This document shows positions 6,670 through 13,106 of a DNA stretch of 16,553 bases, one piece after another. A program made the translations under genes and the position numbers. Under the pieces are notes generated by a model that saw only the letters and a list, made by a program, of their open reading frames with translations, was not told where the DNA came from and made no database searches. This DNA comes from Deltaproteobacteria bacterium UBA6967. GTDB lineage: Bacteria > SAR324 > NAC60-12. The number at the start of each line of letters is the position of its first letter. Position 1 is the first letter of the stretch. The stretch is from NCBI GenBank assembly GCA_002450295.1, contig DJYX01000281.1, positions 1-16,553 of the forward strand. The letters run 5' to 3'.

Positions 6670-7692
6670 CTAATTCACAGGACCTTCTTCCGAGGGTAAA
6701 TCGAACAGATCCTGATAACCAGGTTTGGGCTCAACGAACTCTTGAATCCGGATCGCCCGGCGTCCGCGATACGCTCCCTGGAATCCTCGAAACTTCAAGA
6801 CGTTCTGCACGTAGCCCTCAAGAGCATCGTCCTTGGACTGTTCCAACTGCACATGATCACCAACGCGTAGCTTCAAGAAGCGCCGTAGTGAAACCTGAGC
6901 ATTCCCCAAAGGCACCCGAACTTCTACCTTAGATCCTCGCAAGTGGGCCTCCAAGCGAGCGCGATTGACCGGACTTGGTTCAGTATCAGCATTGACCGCA
7001 CCACCGTCCAAACGATTCCGAATTGGATCAAGCATGTTGTAGGGCAGGCAAATGGTCATCGTCATCGGTAGGCGATGCAATTCCACGTCAAAAGTAGTGT
7101 AAACAACGATCTCTTCATCACTCGCAGCTTGGGCCAAGCGAGCATTGGTTTCCATTCGATCAAAACGCATCTTCAGAGGGACAATAGTTTGCCAGGCGTT
7201 ACGCAGATCTATCAGGGCACTGTGGACGATCTTGGCGACAACCTGAGATTCAATACGGGTAAATTCCCTTTCTACATCCCGTACCTGGAGGCGTCCATCT
7301 CCTCCGAACATCAGGTCAATGAAACAATGGATCAGGCGCTGCTCCATCCCAAGTAAAGCGGTTCCACGTAAGGGTGGTAAGTGAAAAAGGCTCAATGATG
7401 TGGGATAGCTAATACCTTCAATATAGTCTTTGTAGTTCACTAATTCCGTGGTGCGTCGCACGATCCGAAAACTGCGTCGCAGGTGATTGGAGAGGGTTTG
7501 CTGTAAAGAACGGGCAAAGCGATCATGAACGTTATCCAATCCAGGGAGATGACCACGTATGATGCGGTTTTTACGAGCTAGGTCGAAAGGGACGATGTCG
7601 TCGGCAATTTGCATTTCTTTATTGCTGCCAACAGGGACTCCCTTGAGCAAGGCTTGAATATCTTCATTACTGAGTCTGAGTTTTTTTTCCAT
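6670..7692 (-). CDS. fliM: Flagellar motor switch protein FliM
   Basis: FliM is the middle component of the flagellar C-ring. It binds phospho-CheY through its N-terminus and sets the direction of rotation. The 340-residue product has all three parts. The CheY-binding peptide LSNEDIQALLKG is at 7-18. The middle CheC-like domain includes GTALLGMEQRL (110-120) and the FliG-contacting GGDG loop (130-133, FGGDGR). A C-terminal SpoA/FliN-like domain spans about 255-318 (VEVRVPLGNAQVSL, LKLRVGDHVQLEQ). The start is ATG 7692-7690, since FliM proteins begin just before the CheY peptide; the open frame upstream is antisense to the Nudix gene. Length is normal. Unusually, no other flagellar gene is nearby, so it is separated from fliL/fliN here. 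Confidence 0.93.
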   Translation of the reverse strand: MEKKLRLSNEDIQALLKGVPVGSNKEMQIADDIVPFDLARKNRIIRGHLPGLDNVHDRFARSLQQTLSNHLRRSFRIVRRTTELVNYKDYIEGISYPTSLSLFHLPPLRGTALLGMEQRLIHCFIDLMFGGDGRLQVRDVEREFTRIESQVVAKIVHSALIDLRNAWQTIVPLKMRFDRMETNARLAQAASDEEIVVYTTFDVELHRLPMTMTICLPYNMLDPIRNRLDGGAVNADTEPSPVNRARLEAHLRGSKVEVRVPLGNAQVSLRRFLKLRVGDHVQLEQSKDDALEGYVQNVLKFRGFQGAYRGRRAIRIQEFVEPKPGYQDLFDLPSEEGPVN

Positions 7693-7700
7693 TTGGTGTG

Positions 7701-8168
7701 ATGATGCGTTTAGGAGTATTAGTTTATATCGAAAAAGATGAGCAGATTTTGATGATTCATCGCCAGAAACGAGATGAACATCAAGGTTTTTGGTTGGCTC
7801 CTGGTGGAAAAATTGAAGCCAATGAACCACCGCATGAAGCTGCCCGTCGAGAAGTGATTGAAGAAACTGGGCTGAAACTAACCGATCTGCACCTTCAAGG
7901 GTTGCTGAGTTTCCCGGATCTAGGAGATTCTCCCTTTGGCGATGAATGGCACGTTTTTGTCTTTTATTCGAACAGTTTTCAGGGTGCCTTGCGAGAGGAT
8001 TGTCCGGAAGGCATCCTTGCCTGGATTTCTAAGAAAGAATTGACTTCCCTGCCAATGTGGGAGGGAGACCGACTGTTCACCCCGATGGTCTTTCAGCAGC
8101 AACCCTTTGGTGGGAGATTGCTCTACCGGGGTAATGTTCTGCATGAATCACAATTTTGGAATCTTTGA
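7701..8168 (+). CDS. Nudix hydrolase (MutT-like)
   Basis: This 155-residue protein carries a perfect Nudix box, G-x5-E-x7-REVIEETGL, at residues 36-58 (core REVIEETGL 50-58). It is preceded by VLVYIEKDEQILMIHRQKR and GFWLAPGGKIE, as in MutT-type NTP pyrophosphohydrolases. Such enzymes hydrolyse nucleoside diphosphates linked to another moiety, often oxidised nucleotides, with Mg2+ held by the glutamates of the box. The exact substrate is not readable from the sequence. ATG 7701 or 7704 or GTG 7698 could be the start, and all lie within 6-12 bp of the divergent fliM start codon; no clear ribosome site is present. The Bor-like lipoprotein gene starts 17 bp downstream, which suggests an operon without an evident functional link. 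Confidence 0.9.
   Translation: MMRLGVLVYIEKDEQILMIHRQKRDEHQGFWLAPGGKIEANEPPHEAARREVIEETGLKLTDLHLQGLLSFPDLGDSPFGDEWHVFVFYSNSFQGALREDCPEGILAWISKKELTSLPMWEGDRLFTPMVFQQQPFGGRLLYRGNVLHESQFWNL
7723..7728 (-). promoter_or_regulatory. Possible -10 box for fliM inside the Nudix gene
   Basis: Read on the minus strand, TATAAA lies about 31 bp upstream of the fliM ATG, a suitable distance for a -10 element with a short leader. No good -35 partner was found 17 bp further upstream. It lies in the first codons of the divergent Nudix gene. Confidence 0.25.
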
Positions 8169-8184
8169 AGTGAGTTTCAGTACT

Positions 8185-8562
8185 ATGAAATGGGTAGCCT
8201 TGACTCTAATTGGACTGTTAGCACTTGGGGGGTGTCATGTGCGTCTGCAATATCCCTCAGAAAGTCCTTCTCCAAAGCAGCACCGACTAGAAAGAAATTT
8301 CTGGTTCTGGGGACTTGTGGGCGATTGGCAAATTGAGGCTGATCATTATTGCGCCCAAGGCAGACTTTACGAATCTCACTTCTTTACTTCTCTCGGTCAA
8401 GGCGTACTCACCTTCGTCACTCTGGGAGTTTATAGTCCTCGAACGGTAATTCTTACTTGTTCAGGTGAGCAAGAACCCTTGCCTGAAGTGAATAGGCCAA
8501 CCGACCCCTTACCTGAATTTCTGTCTCCTGATCCAAACACCCGGCCTTTCGAACAGCACTGA
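8185..8562 (+). CDS. Bor-family outer-membrane lipoprotein
   Basis: A 125-residue lipoprotein. MKWVALTLIGLLALGGC is a signal peptide with an LGGC lipobox, so C17 is the lipidated residue; I chose ATG 8185 for that reason over the longer open frame from 8107, which would overlap the Nudix gene. The core HYCAQG, SLGQGVLTFVTLGVYSPRTV and ILTC matches the Bor lipoprotein of phage lambda and its bacterial relatives, where two cysteines flank a G-x-x-x-F-x-TLG-x-Y-x-P segment. Bor affects serum resistance in E. coli; elsewhere the role is unknown. A proline-rich acidic tail of about 30 residues is additional. It lies 17 bp behind the Nudix gene. Length is slightly above Bor (97 aa). Confidence 0.75.
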   Translation: MKWVALTLIGLLALGGCHVRLQYPSESPSPKQHRLERNFWFWGLVGDWQIEADHYCAQGRLYESHFFTSLGQGVLTFVTLGVYSPRTVILTCSGEQEPLPEVNRPTDPLPEFLSPDPNTRPFEQH

Positions 8563-8746
8563 TTCTGATCAACATTCAAAGCTCATTCATCAACGATGAA
8601 CACGACCGCATAGAATTTTGCTGAAAAGGCTACCAGATCCATTCACTGTGTTCCAGAGGGCATCACAAAGAATTTTGTTTAGCAAGTCAGGTAGTCCACC
8701 TTAGATTCCTTTCGTCTTTCTGCTAGCTACAATCGTCAGTTTTTCT
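8563..8746. promoter_or_regulatory. Intergenic region upstream of the GNAT gene
   Basis: A 184-bp gap between the Bor-like and GNAT genes. It holds one inverted repeat, TTCATC-AAC-GATGAA (8586-8600), without a following T-tract, and two copies of AGAATTTTG (about 8612 and 8671). A promoter for the GNAT/S41 pair is expected but no consensus pair is clear. I see no gene in it. Confidence 0.35.
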
Positions 8747-9478
8747 ATGCGAGGAGAAGTGTCATCAAACTTGCCGTTGGGTGAAATCGTAGACGGATTT
8801 GTAATTCCTCCACATCCTTGTGGAATTGAGTTGGAAGGGAAGTGGGTTATGATCCAGCCACTCTCTGCTGAAAAGTTTGCAGCGGAGCTTTACGAAGCCT
8901 ATCAGCTTGATCCGCAAGGAAACAATTGGACTTATCTACCCTATGGACCGTTTTCAACCCAATCAGAATTTTTGAATTGGCTTCGCTTGGTGGAAGATGA
9001 GACGGATCCTGTTTTCTTTGCAATAATCAACAAGACCATGAGAAAAGCCGTAGGTGTCGCTAGTTTTCTGAGAATTAATCCCCAAGATGGAACGATCGAA
9101 GTTGGACATCTAAATTTCTCCCCCTTACTGCAGAAAACTACCGAAGCAACAGAGGCCATGTTCCTGATGATGAAATGGGCTTTTGAAAATGGCTATCGCC
9201 GGTATGAATGGAAATGCAATGCTCTCAACATCAAGTCTCGCGGGGCAGCGCAAAGATTGGGCTTTTCTTACGAAGGAACATTTAGACAAGCTCTGATTGT
9301 CAAGGGGAGGAATCGAGACACTGCTTGGTTTGCTGTCATTGACAAGGAATGGAAAAATTTAGAGCGGTGTTTCTTAAGATATTTGTCTGAAGAAAATTTC
9401 GATGAAAATCGGGCACAAAAAATCTCTCTTGCCTCATTGACAAAACCCCTGCTCTACAAAGTGGATGAGCTAGAATAA
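8747..9478 (+). CDS. GNAT family N-acetyltransferase (RimJ/RimL-like)
   Basis: This 243-residue protein belongs to a well-conserved GNAT subfamily, recognised from WTYLPYGPF (about 61-69), IEVGHLNFSP (about 118-127), TEATEAMFLMMKWAFENGYR, RYEWKCNALNIKSRGAAQRLGF and VKGRNRDTAWFAVID. The N-x-x-S-x-x-AAQRLGFSYEG segment is the motif-B region that follows the acetyl-CoA site. Such enzymes transfer an acetyl group from acetyl-CoA to an amine; the substrate is not known. The C-terminus (NFDENRAQKISL) matches the subfamily too. The start ATG 8747 has no clear ribosome site, and a slightly shorter start is possible. The S41-like gene follows within 80 bp, suggesting one transcript. Confidence 0.87.
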   Translation: MRGEVSSNLPLGEIVDGFVIPPHPCGIELEGKWVMIQPLSAEKFAAELYEAYQLDPQGNNWTYLPYGPFSTQSEFLNWLRLVEDETDPVFFAIINKTMRKAVGVASFLRINPQDGTIEVGHLNFSPLLQKTTEATEAMFLMMKWAFENGYRRYEWKCNALNIKSRGAAQRLGFSYEGTFRQALIVKGRNRDTAWFAVIDKEWKNLERCFLRYLSEENFDENRAQKISLASLTKPLLYKVDELE

Positions 9479-9557
9479 AAGAATGAGTTCTCCTAAACCC
9501 AAAATGTTACTAGAAGAAAACACGACCAGCCTGTACCAAGTGAAGGAGATGCGGGGC

Positions 9558-10988
9558 ATGACGGTCAAATCAAGCTGGAAAATTTGCCTAATTTTATTGG
9601 GATGGCTATTTATCAGCACATGCACTCATTCTCTATCGGCTCAGTCCATTGAATGGAGTCGTTCTCCAGCATACCTGACACCTGCCCAAGTGCACGATGA
9701 TCTTGTTGCAGCAAAGCAATTGATCCGAGAGAACTACGTCCACTATGAGCGTCTTCAGCAGGCAGGCCATGATTGGGATCAAGTCTTCTCAGAGTTAAGA
9801 TCACAGTTGCTGGAAAATCCTCGCCCAATGCTGACCCAGCACTTTCAGGAAAAACTCTTGGAAGCTTTGCAGTTCACAGAGGATCCCGTCTTCCGAGCAG
9901 ATCTCCATCTACCTCGGCGGCACTATCAGACTCGAATTCTACTAGTCGAACCCCGGTTCACAGACTTGCGTCTCGCTAAACAAGGAGATCGCTTTCGGGT
10001 GCTTCCTGATCAAAAGTTCCCCGGACTGGCGAATCTCTGGCTGAACGAATGTAATCATCCAAGTGTGCGTTTATTTCCAATCCTACCAGAGCGAATTCGT
10101 GAGGAAAGAGTGATGCTGGGGATCTATGCATCTGAATTTACAGAACGAATCAGGTGTGAATTTGTTGATGAGTTGAACCGAAAAGTCACTCGAGAGCTTC
10201 TCTTACAACGTATTGTCAAAGAGTTGGTCTCTCCAAGACAAACCCTGTTTCAAGCAGATGAAGGTCGTGTGTTTTATGTTCGTTGGCTTCGTGATGGACG
10301 TAAAGAGGAGACGGCAGTAAGAGATTTTTATTTGCTGCCTGAGAGAATGGGTTCGGCCCGAACGCTAATCCTCGATGTCCGTGACAATGCTCAGGGCAGC
10401 TTTTCCTTTATTGAGCGCTGGCTTCGTGATGTTTTACGAAATAATGTGCAAAGTTCCATCGTCCGGGAAAAGCAAACTCCCGCAACGATCACAGGCTTGT
10501 TGCGCCAAATGGAGTGGCAGGAACGCCAGCTTTCGCAATCAGGGTGGCTGCAAGATGCCTTAGCTCAGCAGCGAGGTGTTTTTGCATCGATGTTACAGCG
10601 TTTTGAAGAAGAATCGATCAACGCCAAATGGATGGAGACGAAATTTCTGTTTCAAGGCAAACCGAAATCTCCAAAATGGAACAAGCGGTTGATCGTGATT
10701 GCTAATGACCAGTGTGGACCAGGTTGTCAGTTTTTGGTGGGGCTAAGCCGTCAATTGCCAAATGCTACTCTACTCGGAACGAACACAGGTCCTTATCCAG
10801 ATGGGAATATAGTGCCGATGTTTCAACTGCCTGCCTCAGGCATTTTACTCTCTTTCAGTCATCAGCTTCATTTGGATCATCAACTAAACGTAGTGCCACC
10901 ATCCGGGCAAGAACCAGACTTCTGGCTATTTCCAACAACAACCCTGAGTAGTGTAATGCGTTTTGCCAACAGTGAACTAGAGCCTTGA
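9558..10988 (+). CDS. Exported S41-peptidase-like protein lacking the catalytic serine
   Basis: A protein of 476 residues. I start it at ATG 9558 because AAGGAG lies 9 bp upstream and a standard signal peptide follows (MTVKSSWKICLILLGWLFIS, then CTHSLSA, cleavage near residue 28). The longer open frame from 9483 would bury that signal. The C-terminal half has the core of S41 (tail-specific/C-terminal processing) proteases: TLILDVRDNAQGSF (about 269-282), LIVIANDQCGPGCQF (about 378-392), LLGTNTGPYPDG (about 405-416) and PSGQEPDFWL near the end. In active members with the DRxCGSxCE loop, the serine is the nucleophile; here that place reads CGPGCQ, so proline replaces Ser and Gln replaces Glu. 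A non-catalytic periplasmic binding or scaffold role is inferred. No PDZ domain is evident. Confidence 0.7.
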   Translation: MTVKSSWKICLILLGWLFISTCTHSLSAQSIEWSRSPAYLTPAQVHDDLVAAKQLIRENYVHYERLQQAGHDWDQVFSELRSQLLENPRPMLTQHFQEKLLEALQFTEDPVFRADLHLPRRHYQTRILLVEPRFTDLRLAKQGDRFRVLPDQKFPGLANLWLNECNHPSVRLFPILPERIREERVMLGIYASEFTERIRCEFVDELNRKVTRELLLQRIVKELVSPRQTLFQADEGRVFYVRWLRDGRKEETAVRDFYLLPERMGSARTLILDVRDNAQGSFSFIERWLRDVLRNNVQSSIVREKQTPATITGLLRQMEWQERQLSQSGWLQDALAQQRGVFASMLQRFEEESINAKWMETKFLFQGKPKSPKWNKRLIVIANDQCGPGCQFLVGLSRQLPNATLLGTNTGPYPDGNIVPMFQLPASGILLSFSHQLHLDHQLNVVPPSGQEPDFWLFPTTTLSSVMRFANSELEP

Positions 10989-11053
10989 TTGGTCAAAAAT
11001 TTGTATGAACTTAAGAATACTTTTGGTCCCTTCCCATTAGAACGAGCAATGAA

Positions 11054-11674
11054 ATGAAAGTAGGCAATACGCCCGCCCCAGCCCAGGCTGCAAATCAGAA
11101 AAAAGCTGAGAAAACAGAAGAAAGCAAGTTGCCCTTCCCGATTCCACAAGCGGCTCAGCCTGTTCACCAACCAGATACGCGCTACAACAATGTTCGAGGG
11201 CCAGAAGACCATAATCAATCAATCACCCTTCGCCGCTCCTATGTAATGGTAGTGTCCAGTTACGAGAAGGTTGCCCAGAAACAACAGCTTACGGATAAAG
11301 CTGCAGAGCAATTTGCGGAGACCCTCCAACTTCGCCTGAACACCCTAAATGAGCAGGCTCTGAGGGAAATCCAAGAATTACCAGAATTCAAACGTCTTGA
11401 GACAGAGAACATTCGGGAGCTTGGTGAAGAATTGGCAGAACGGATGCAGGATGAACAGCAGCAATTAGAGGCATTTGCGCTTCTGAAAAATCCAAAATTT
11501 GCTGAGTACATGGAGTCTAAGGATAGTGCCCAACGTAGTTTTGCAGAGCAAATGCAAGACTTTGGTTCTGAAACTCTGATGTTTGGGGCCTTGGAAATGA
11601 TCAAGGACTTTGGAGGTTTAGCCGGCTTGGGTGATGCGAGTAACAGCAAAGGCAATGTCAGTATCAAGGTCTAA
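11054..11674 (+). CDS. Coiled-coil protein of unknown function
   Basis: A 206-residue protein I do not recognise. The first 55 residues are low-complexity, Ala/Pro/Gln/Lys-rich and probably disordered (TPAPAQAANQKKAEKTEESK). Residues about 65-160 are rich in Glu, Gln, Leu and Arg with heptad-like spacing (QLTDKAAEQFAETLQLRL, ENIRELGEELAERMQDEQQQ), indicating a long helix or coiled coil. The end (SETLMFGALEMIKDFGGLAGLG) is mildly amphipathic and glycine-rich. There is no signal peptide and no cysteine. ATG 11049 is out of frame; ATG 11054 is used with no clear ribosome site. It stands alone between the S41-like gene and dgkA, so its context gives no functional clue. Confidence 0.65.
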   Translation: MKVGNTPAPAQAANQKKAEKTEESKLPFPIPQAAQPVHQPDTRYNNVRGPEDHNQSITLRRSYVMVVSSYEKVAQKQQLTDKAAEQFAETLQLRLNTLNEQALREIQELPEFKRLETENIRELGEELAERMQDEQQQLEAFALLKNPKFAEYMESKDSAQRSFAEQMQDFGSETLMFGALEMIKDFGGLAGLGDASNSKGNVSIKV

Positions 11675-11723
11675 ACTTCTCAGTAGCAACTAACTATCTT
11701 CTATTTCCCTCATCCCCTCGTTC

Positions 11724-12125
11724 ATGATTGATTCAATGGAAGGGGAATCTCCCACATTACCTCCCCACCAGACTGGATGGCGTAGAATTAAGAATGCTCT
11801 CCATTTTTCCTTGGAGGGGTTACGCGCTTGCTACACTGGTGAAGAAGCATTCCGACAGGAAGTCTGGTTAGCCACATTTCTGATTCCCCTCTCTATTATA
11901 CTGCCGATCAGTGTGCTCAGTACGGCTTTATTGATTGCGAGTGTGCTACTGGTGATGATCGTTGAAATTATCAATTCTGCTGTTGAGGCGGTTGTTGATC
12001 GTATTTCGAAAGATCACCATCTTCTCTCTAAAAAGGCGAAGGACATGGGCAGTGCTGCGGTCTTTCTCAGCCTAGTCAACCTCGTCATTGTTTGGACATG
12101 TGTGCTCTGGACAGAGTGGAATTGA
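11724..12125 (+). CDS. dgkA: Diacylglycerol kinase, prokaryotic DgkA type
   Basis: A small integral-membrane kinase that phosphorylates diacylglycerol to phosphatidic acid, recycling the lipid released by membrane-derived glucan synthesis. At 133 residues (about 121-128 from the likely homologous start) it has three membrane segments (about 47-66, 67-87, 109-129). The family signature is nearly exact: GLRACYTGEEAFRQE (32-46), EIINSAVEAVVDRIS (81-95) and LLSKKAKDMGSAAVFLS (100-116). The residues matching the E. coli catalytic and Mg-ATP set (E28, E69, N72, E76, K94, D95) are present as E40, E81, N84, E88, K106 and D107. ATG 11736 is an alternative start to ATG 11724; neither has a strong ribosome site. 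It appears monocistronic. Confidence 0.95.
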   Translation: MIDSMEGESPTLPPHQTGWRRIKNALHFSLEGLRACYTGEEAFRQEVWLATFLIPLSIILPISVLSTALLIASVLLVMIVEIINSAVEAVVDRISKDHHLLSKKAKDMGSAAVFLSLVNLVIVWTCVLWTEWN

Positions 12126-12184
12126 ATTTTCTTCAAACACAAGCGTTGCACTTTCTTCGGCTTTCTACTAGCTTTTGACGACTT

Positions 12185-12622
12185 ATGGTCAAACCAAAAC
12201 CTGTCATGGGTTGGCTAGGCGTGAGTTTAAGCCTGCTGGTGAGTACAATACCGTTGAACTGTTGGGCTGACTTTCCTCGCTTGCCAGCTATTGAGCCGGT
12301 GGAGATCTTCGTTCGAGAATCCCTGAAACCGGCACAGGAGCGCTATTATCGAGATGGGTTTCTCTATTACTTGGGACCAATCGAAGGCAATCGTGCTCAT
12401 GGGAAAGGAAGGCTGTTTTGGAAGAACGGCAAGGTCCGCTATGACGGGGACTTCATTGAGGGGCGTCTCGAAGGCGCTGGAAAGTTGTTTGACCACGAAG
12501 GACGCCTGCTCTACCAGGGAGAGTTTCGAGCTGGTGTTTTTGCACGTGGTTCATACTTCAATGCTGCTGGGGAAGTAATGTACGAAGGTGACTTCCCTCC
12601 ACCACCCCTGCTCCAACGCTAA
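12185..12622 (+). CDS. Exported MORN-repeat protein
   Basis: A 145-residue protein with a signal peptide (hydrophobic core WLGVSLSLLVSTIPL, cleavage after CWA near residue 28) followed by about three MORN-type repeats: LGPIEGNRAHGKGRLFWKNG (about 63-82), YDGDFIEGRLEGAGKLFDHEG (86-106) and YQGEFRAGVFARGSYFNAAG (110-129), with a partial fourth, YEGDF. MORN repeats form beta-hairpin ribbons that bind lipids or proteins; in bacteria they are often periplasmic or outer-membrane-associated. The family does not fix a function. A proline-rich end (PPPPLLQR) closes the protein. It lies 32 bp before the IHF-alpha-like gene on the same strand, so a shared transcript is possible. Confidence 0.82.
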   Translation: MVKPKPVMGWLGVSLSLLVSTIPLNCWADFPRLPAIEPVEIFVRESLKPAQERYYRDGFLYYLGPIEGNRAHGKGRLFWKNGKVRYDGDFIEGRLEGAGKLFDHEGRLLYQGEFRAGVFARGSYFNAAGEVMYEGDFPPPPLLQR

Positions 12623-12654
12623 TGGGGCGGTATCCTTATGCCGTAGGTAATTAG

Positions 12655-12930
12655 ATGGTCAAAGCTGATGTTGTACGTCGAGTCCGTTTAGAAACGGGCA
12701 TTTCTCAGGGTGAAGCTGAGGACTTAATTAATGAACTGTTGGAAATCATGCGCCAGACCCTGGAGTCTGGGGACAACCTGATGGTCACTAACTTTGGGCT
12801 CTTTGAACTGAAGGACAAGGTTGCCCGACCTGGCAGGGATCCCAAGAGCAAAGTGGAACACCGCATTGATGCCCGCCGAGTGATTTCTTTCCATCCTGCA
12901 AAAACATGGCGGGAGGAATTGAATCAGTAA
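12655..12930 (+). CDS. IHF/HU family DNA-bending protein, IHF-alpha-like
   Basis: A 91-residue member of the HU/IHF family: MVKADVVRRVRLETGISQGEAE and ELLEIMRQTLESGDNLMVTNFGLFEL form the dimerising body, and ARPGRDPKS (57-65, with P63 as the intercalating proline), then DARRVISFHPAKTWREEL (72-89), form the DNA-binding arm. RPGRDPK and ARRVISF resemble the IHF-alpha arm (RPGRNPK, ARRVVTF) more than HU. It could pair with the IHF-beta-like product at 6304. The usual glycine after K in the arm is replaced (KSKV instead of KTGE), a small change at the tip. The start is ATG 12655, with no strong ribosome site. Confidence 0.9.
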   Translation: MVKADVVRRVRLETGISQGEAEDLINELLEIMRQTLESGDNLMVTNFGLFELKDKVARPGRDPKSKVEHRIDARRVISFHPAKTWREELNQ

Positions 12931-12976
12931 GTCAACCTACACAAGCATTACAACTTAAATAACAAATTACTGCTAA

Positions 12977-13001
12977 AAATTTTGTGCAGTGCACAAAATT
13001 T
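12977..13001. promoter_or_regulatory. Perfect 25-bp palindrome, putative operator of the phasin gene
   Basis: The arms AAATTTTGTGCA and TGCACAAAATTT are exact reverse complements around a single central G at 12989. The site ends 1 bp before a TTGACA box and about 105 bp before the phasin start. A 12-bp perfect arm is far beyond chance and typical of a dimeric repressor site. The TGCA-G-TGCA core is similar in kind to the TGC/GCA dyads bound by PhaR near phasin genes, but that is inference. Confidence 0.7.
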
Positions 13002-13002
13002 C

Positions 13003-13031
13003 TTGACAACGAAGTGATGAGCCTTCATTGT
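13003..13031 (+). promoter_or_regulatory. Candidate promoter of the phasin gene
   Basis: TTGACA at 13003-13008 is a perfect sigma-70 -35 box. At 17-bp spacing the -10 is CATTGT (13026-13031), which is weak. A better TATAAT-like box, TAAAAT at 13044-13049, is too far away to pair with it. The adjacent palindrome would let a repressor block RNA polymerase here. Confidence 0.4.
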
Positions 13032-13087
13032 GGGGATTATCAATAAAATACTTAGCCATTCAATACTCTAAGTAATGTTATTCCCTA

Positions 13088-13101
13088 ACCGAACTTTCGG
13101 T
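13088..13101 (+). promoter_or_regulatory. Small inverted repeat just before the phasin start codon
   Basis: ACCGAA-CT-TTCGGT is a perfect inverted repeat that in RNA would give a 5-bp stem (ACCGA/UCGGU) with an ACUU loop. It ends 5 bp before the ATG, where the ribosome-binding site should be, and no AGGAGG-like sequence is seen. It may influence translation or be incidental. Confidence 0.3.
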
Positions 13102-13106
13102 AAAAT

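Noticed and set aside
7693..7830. 46-residue N-terminal extension of FliM
   Set aside because: FliM normally begins just before the CheY-binding peptide, and this stretch is antisense to the well-supported Nudix gene.
8107..8184. Longer start of the Bor-like lipoprotein overlapping the Nudix gene
   Set aside because: The lipobox and signal peptide fit only a start at 8185.
9483..9557. Upstream start of the S41-like protein
   Set aside because: It would place 25 polar residues before a clear signal peptide, whereas ATG 9558 has AAGGAG at the right distance.
11260..11667. 135-codon minus-strand open frame rich in Ser, Cys and Arg
   Set aside because: It is the complement of the coiled-coil gene, and its Ser/Cys bias is what a reversed Glu/Gln/Leu-rich gene produces.
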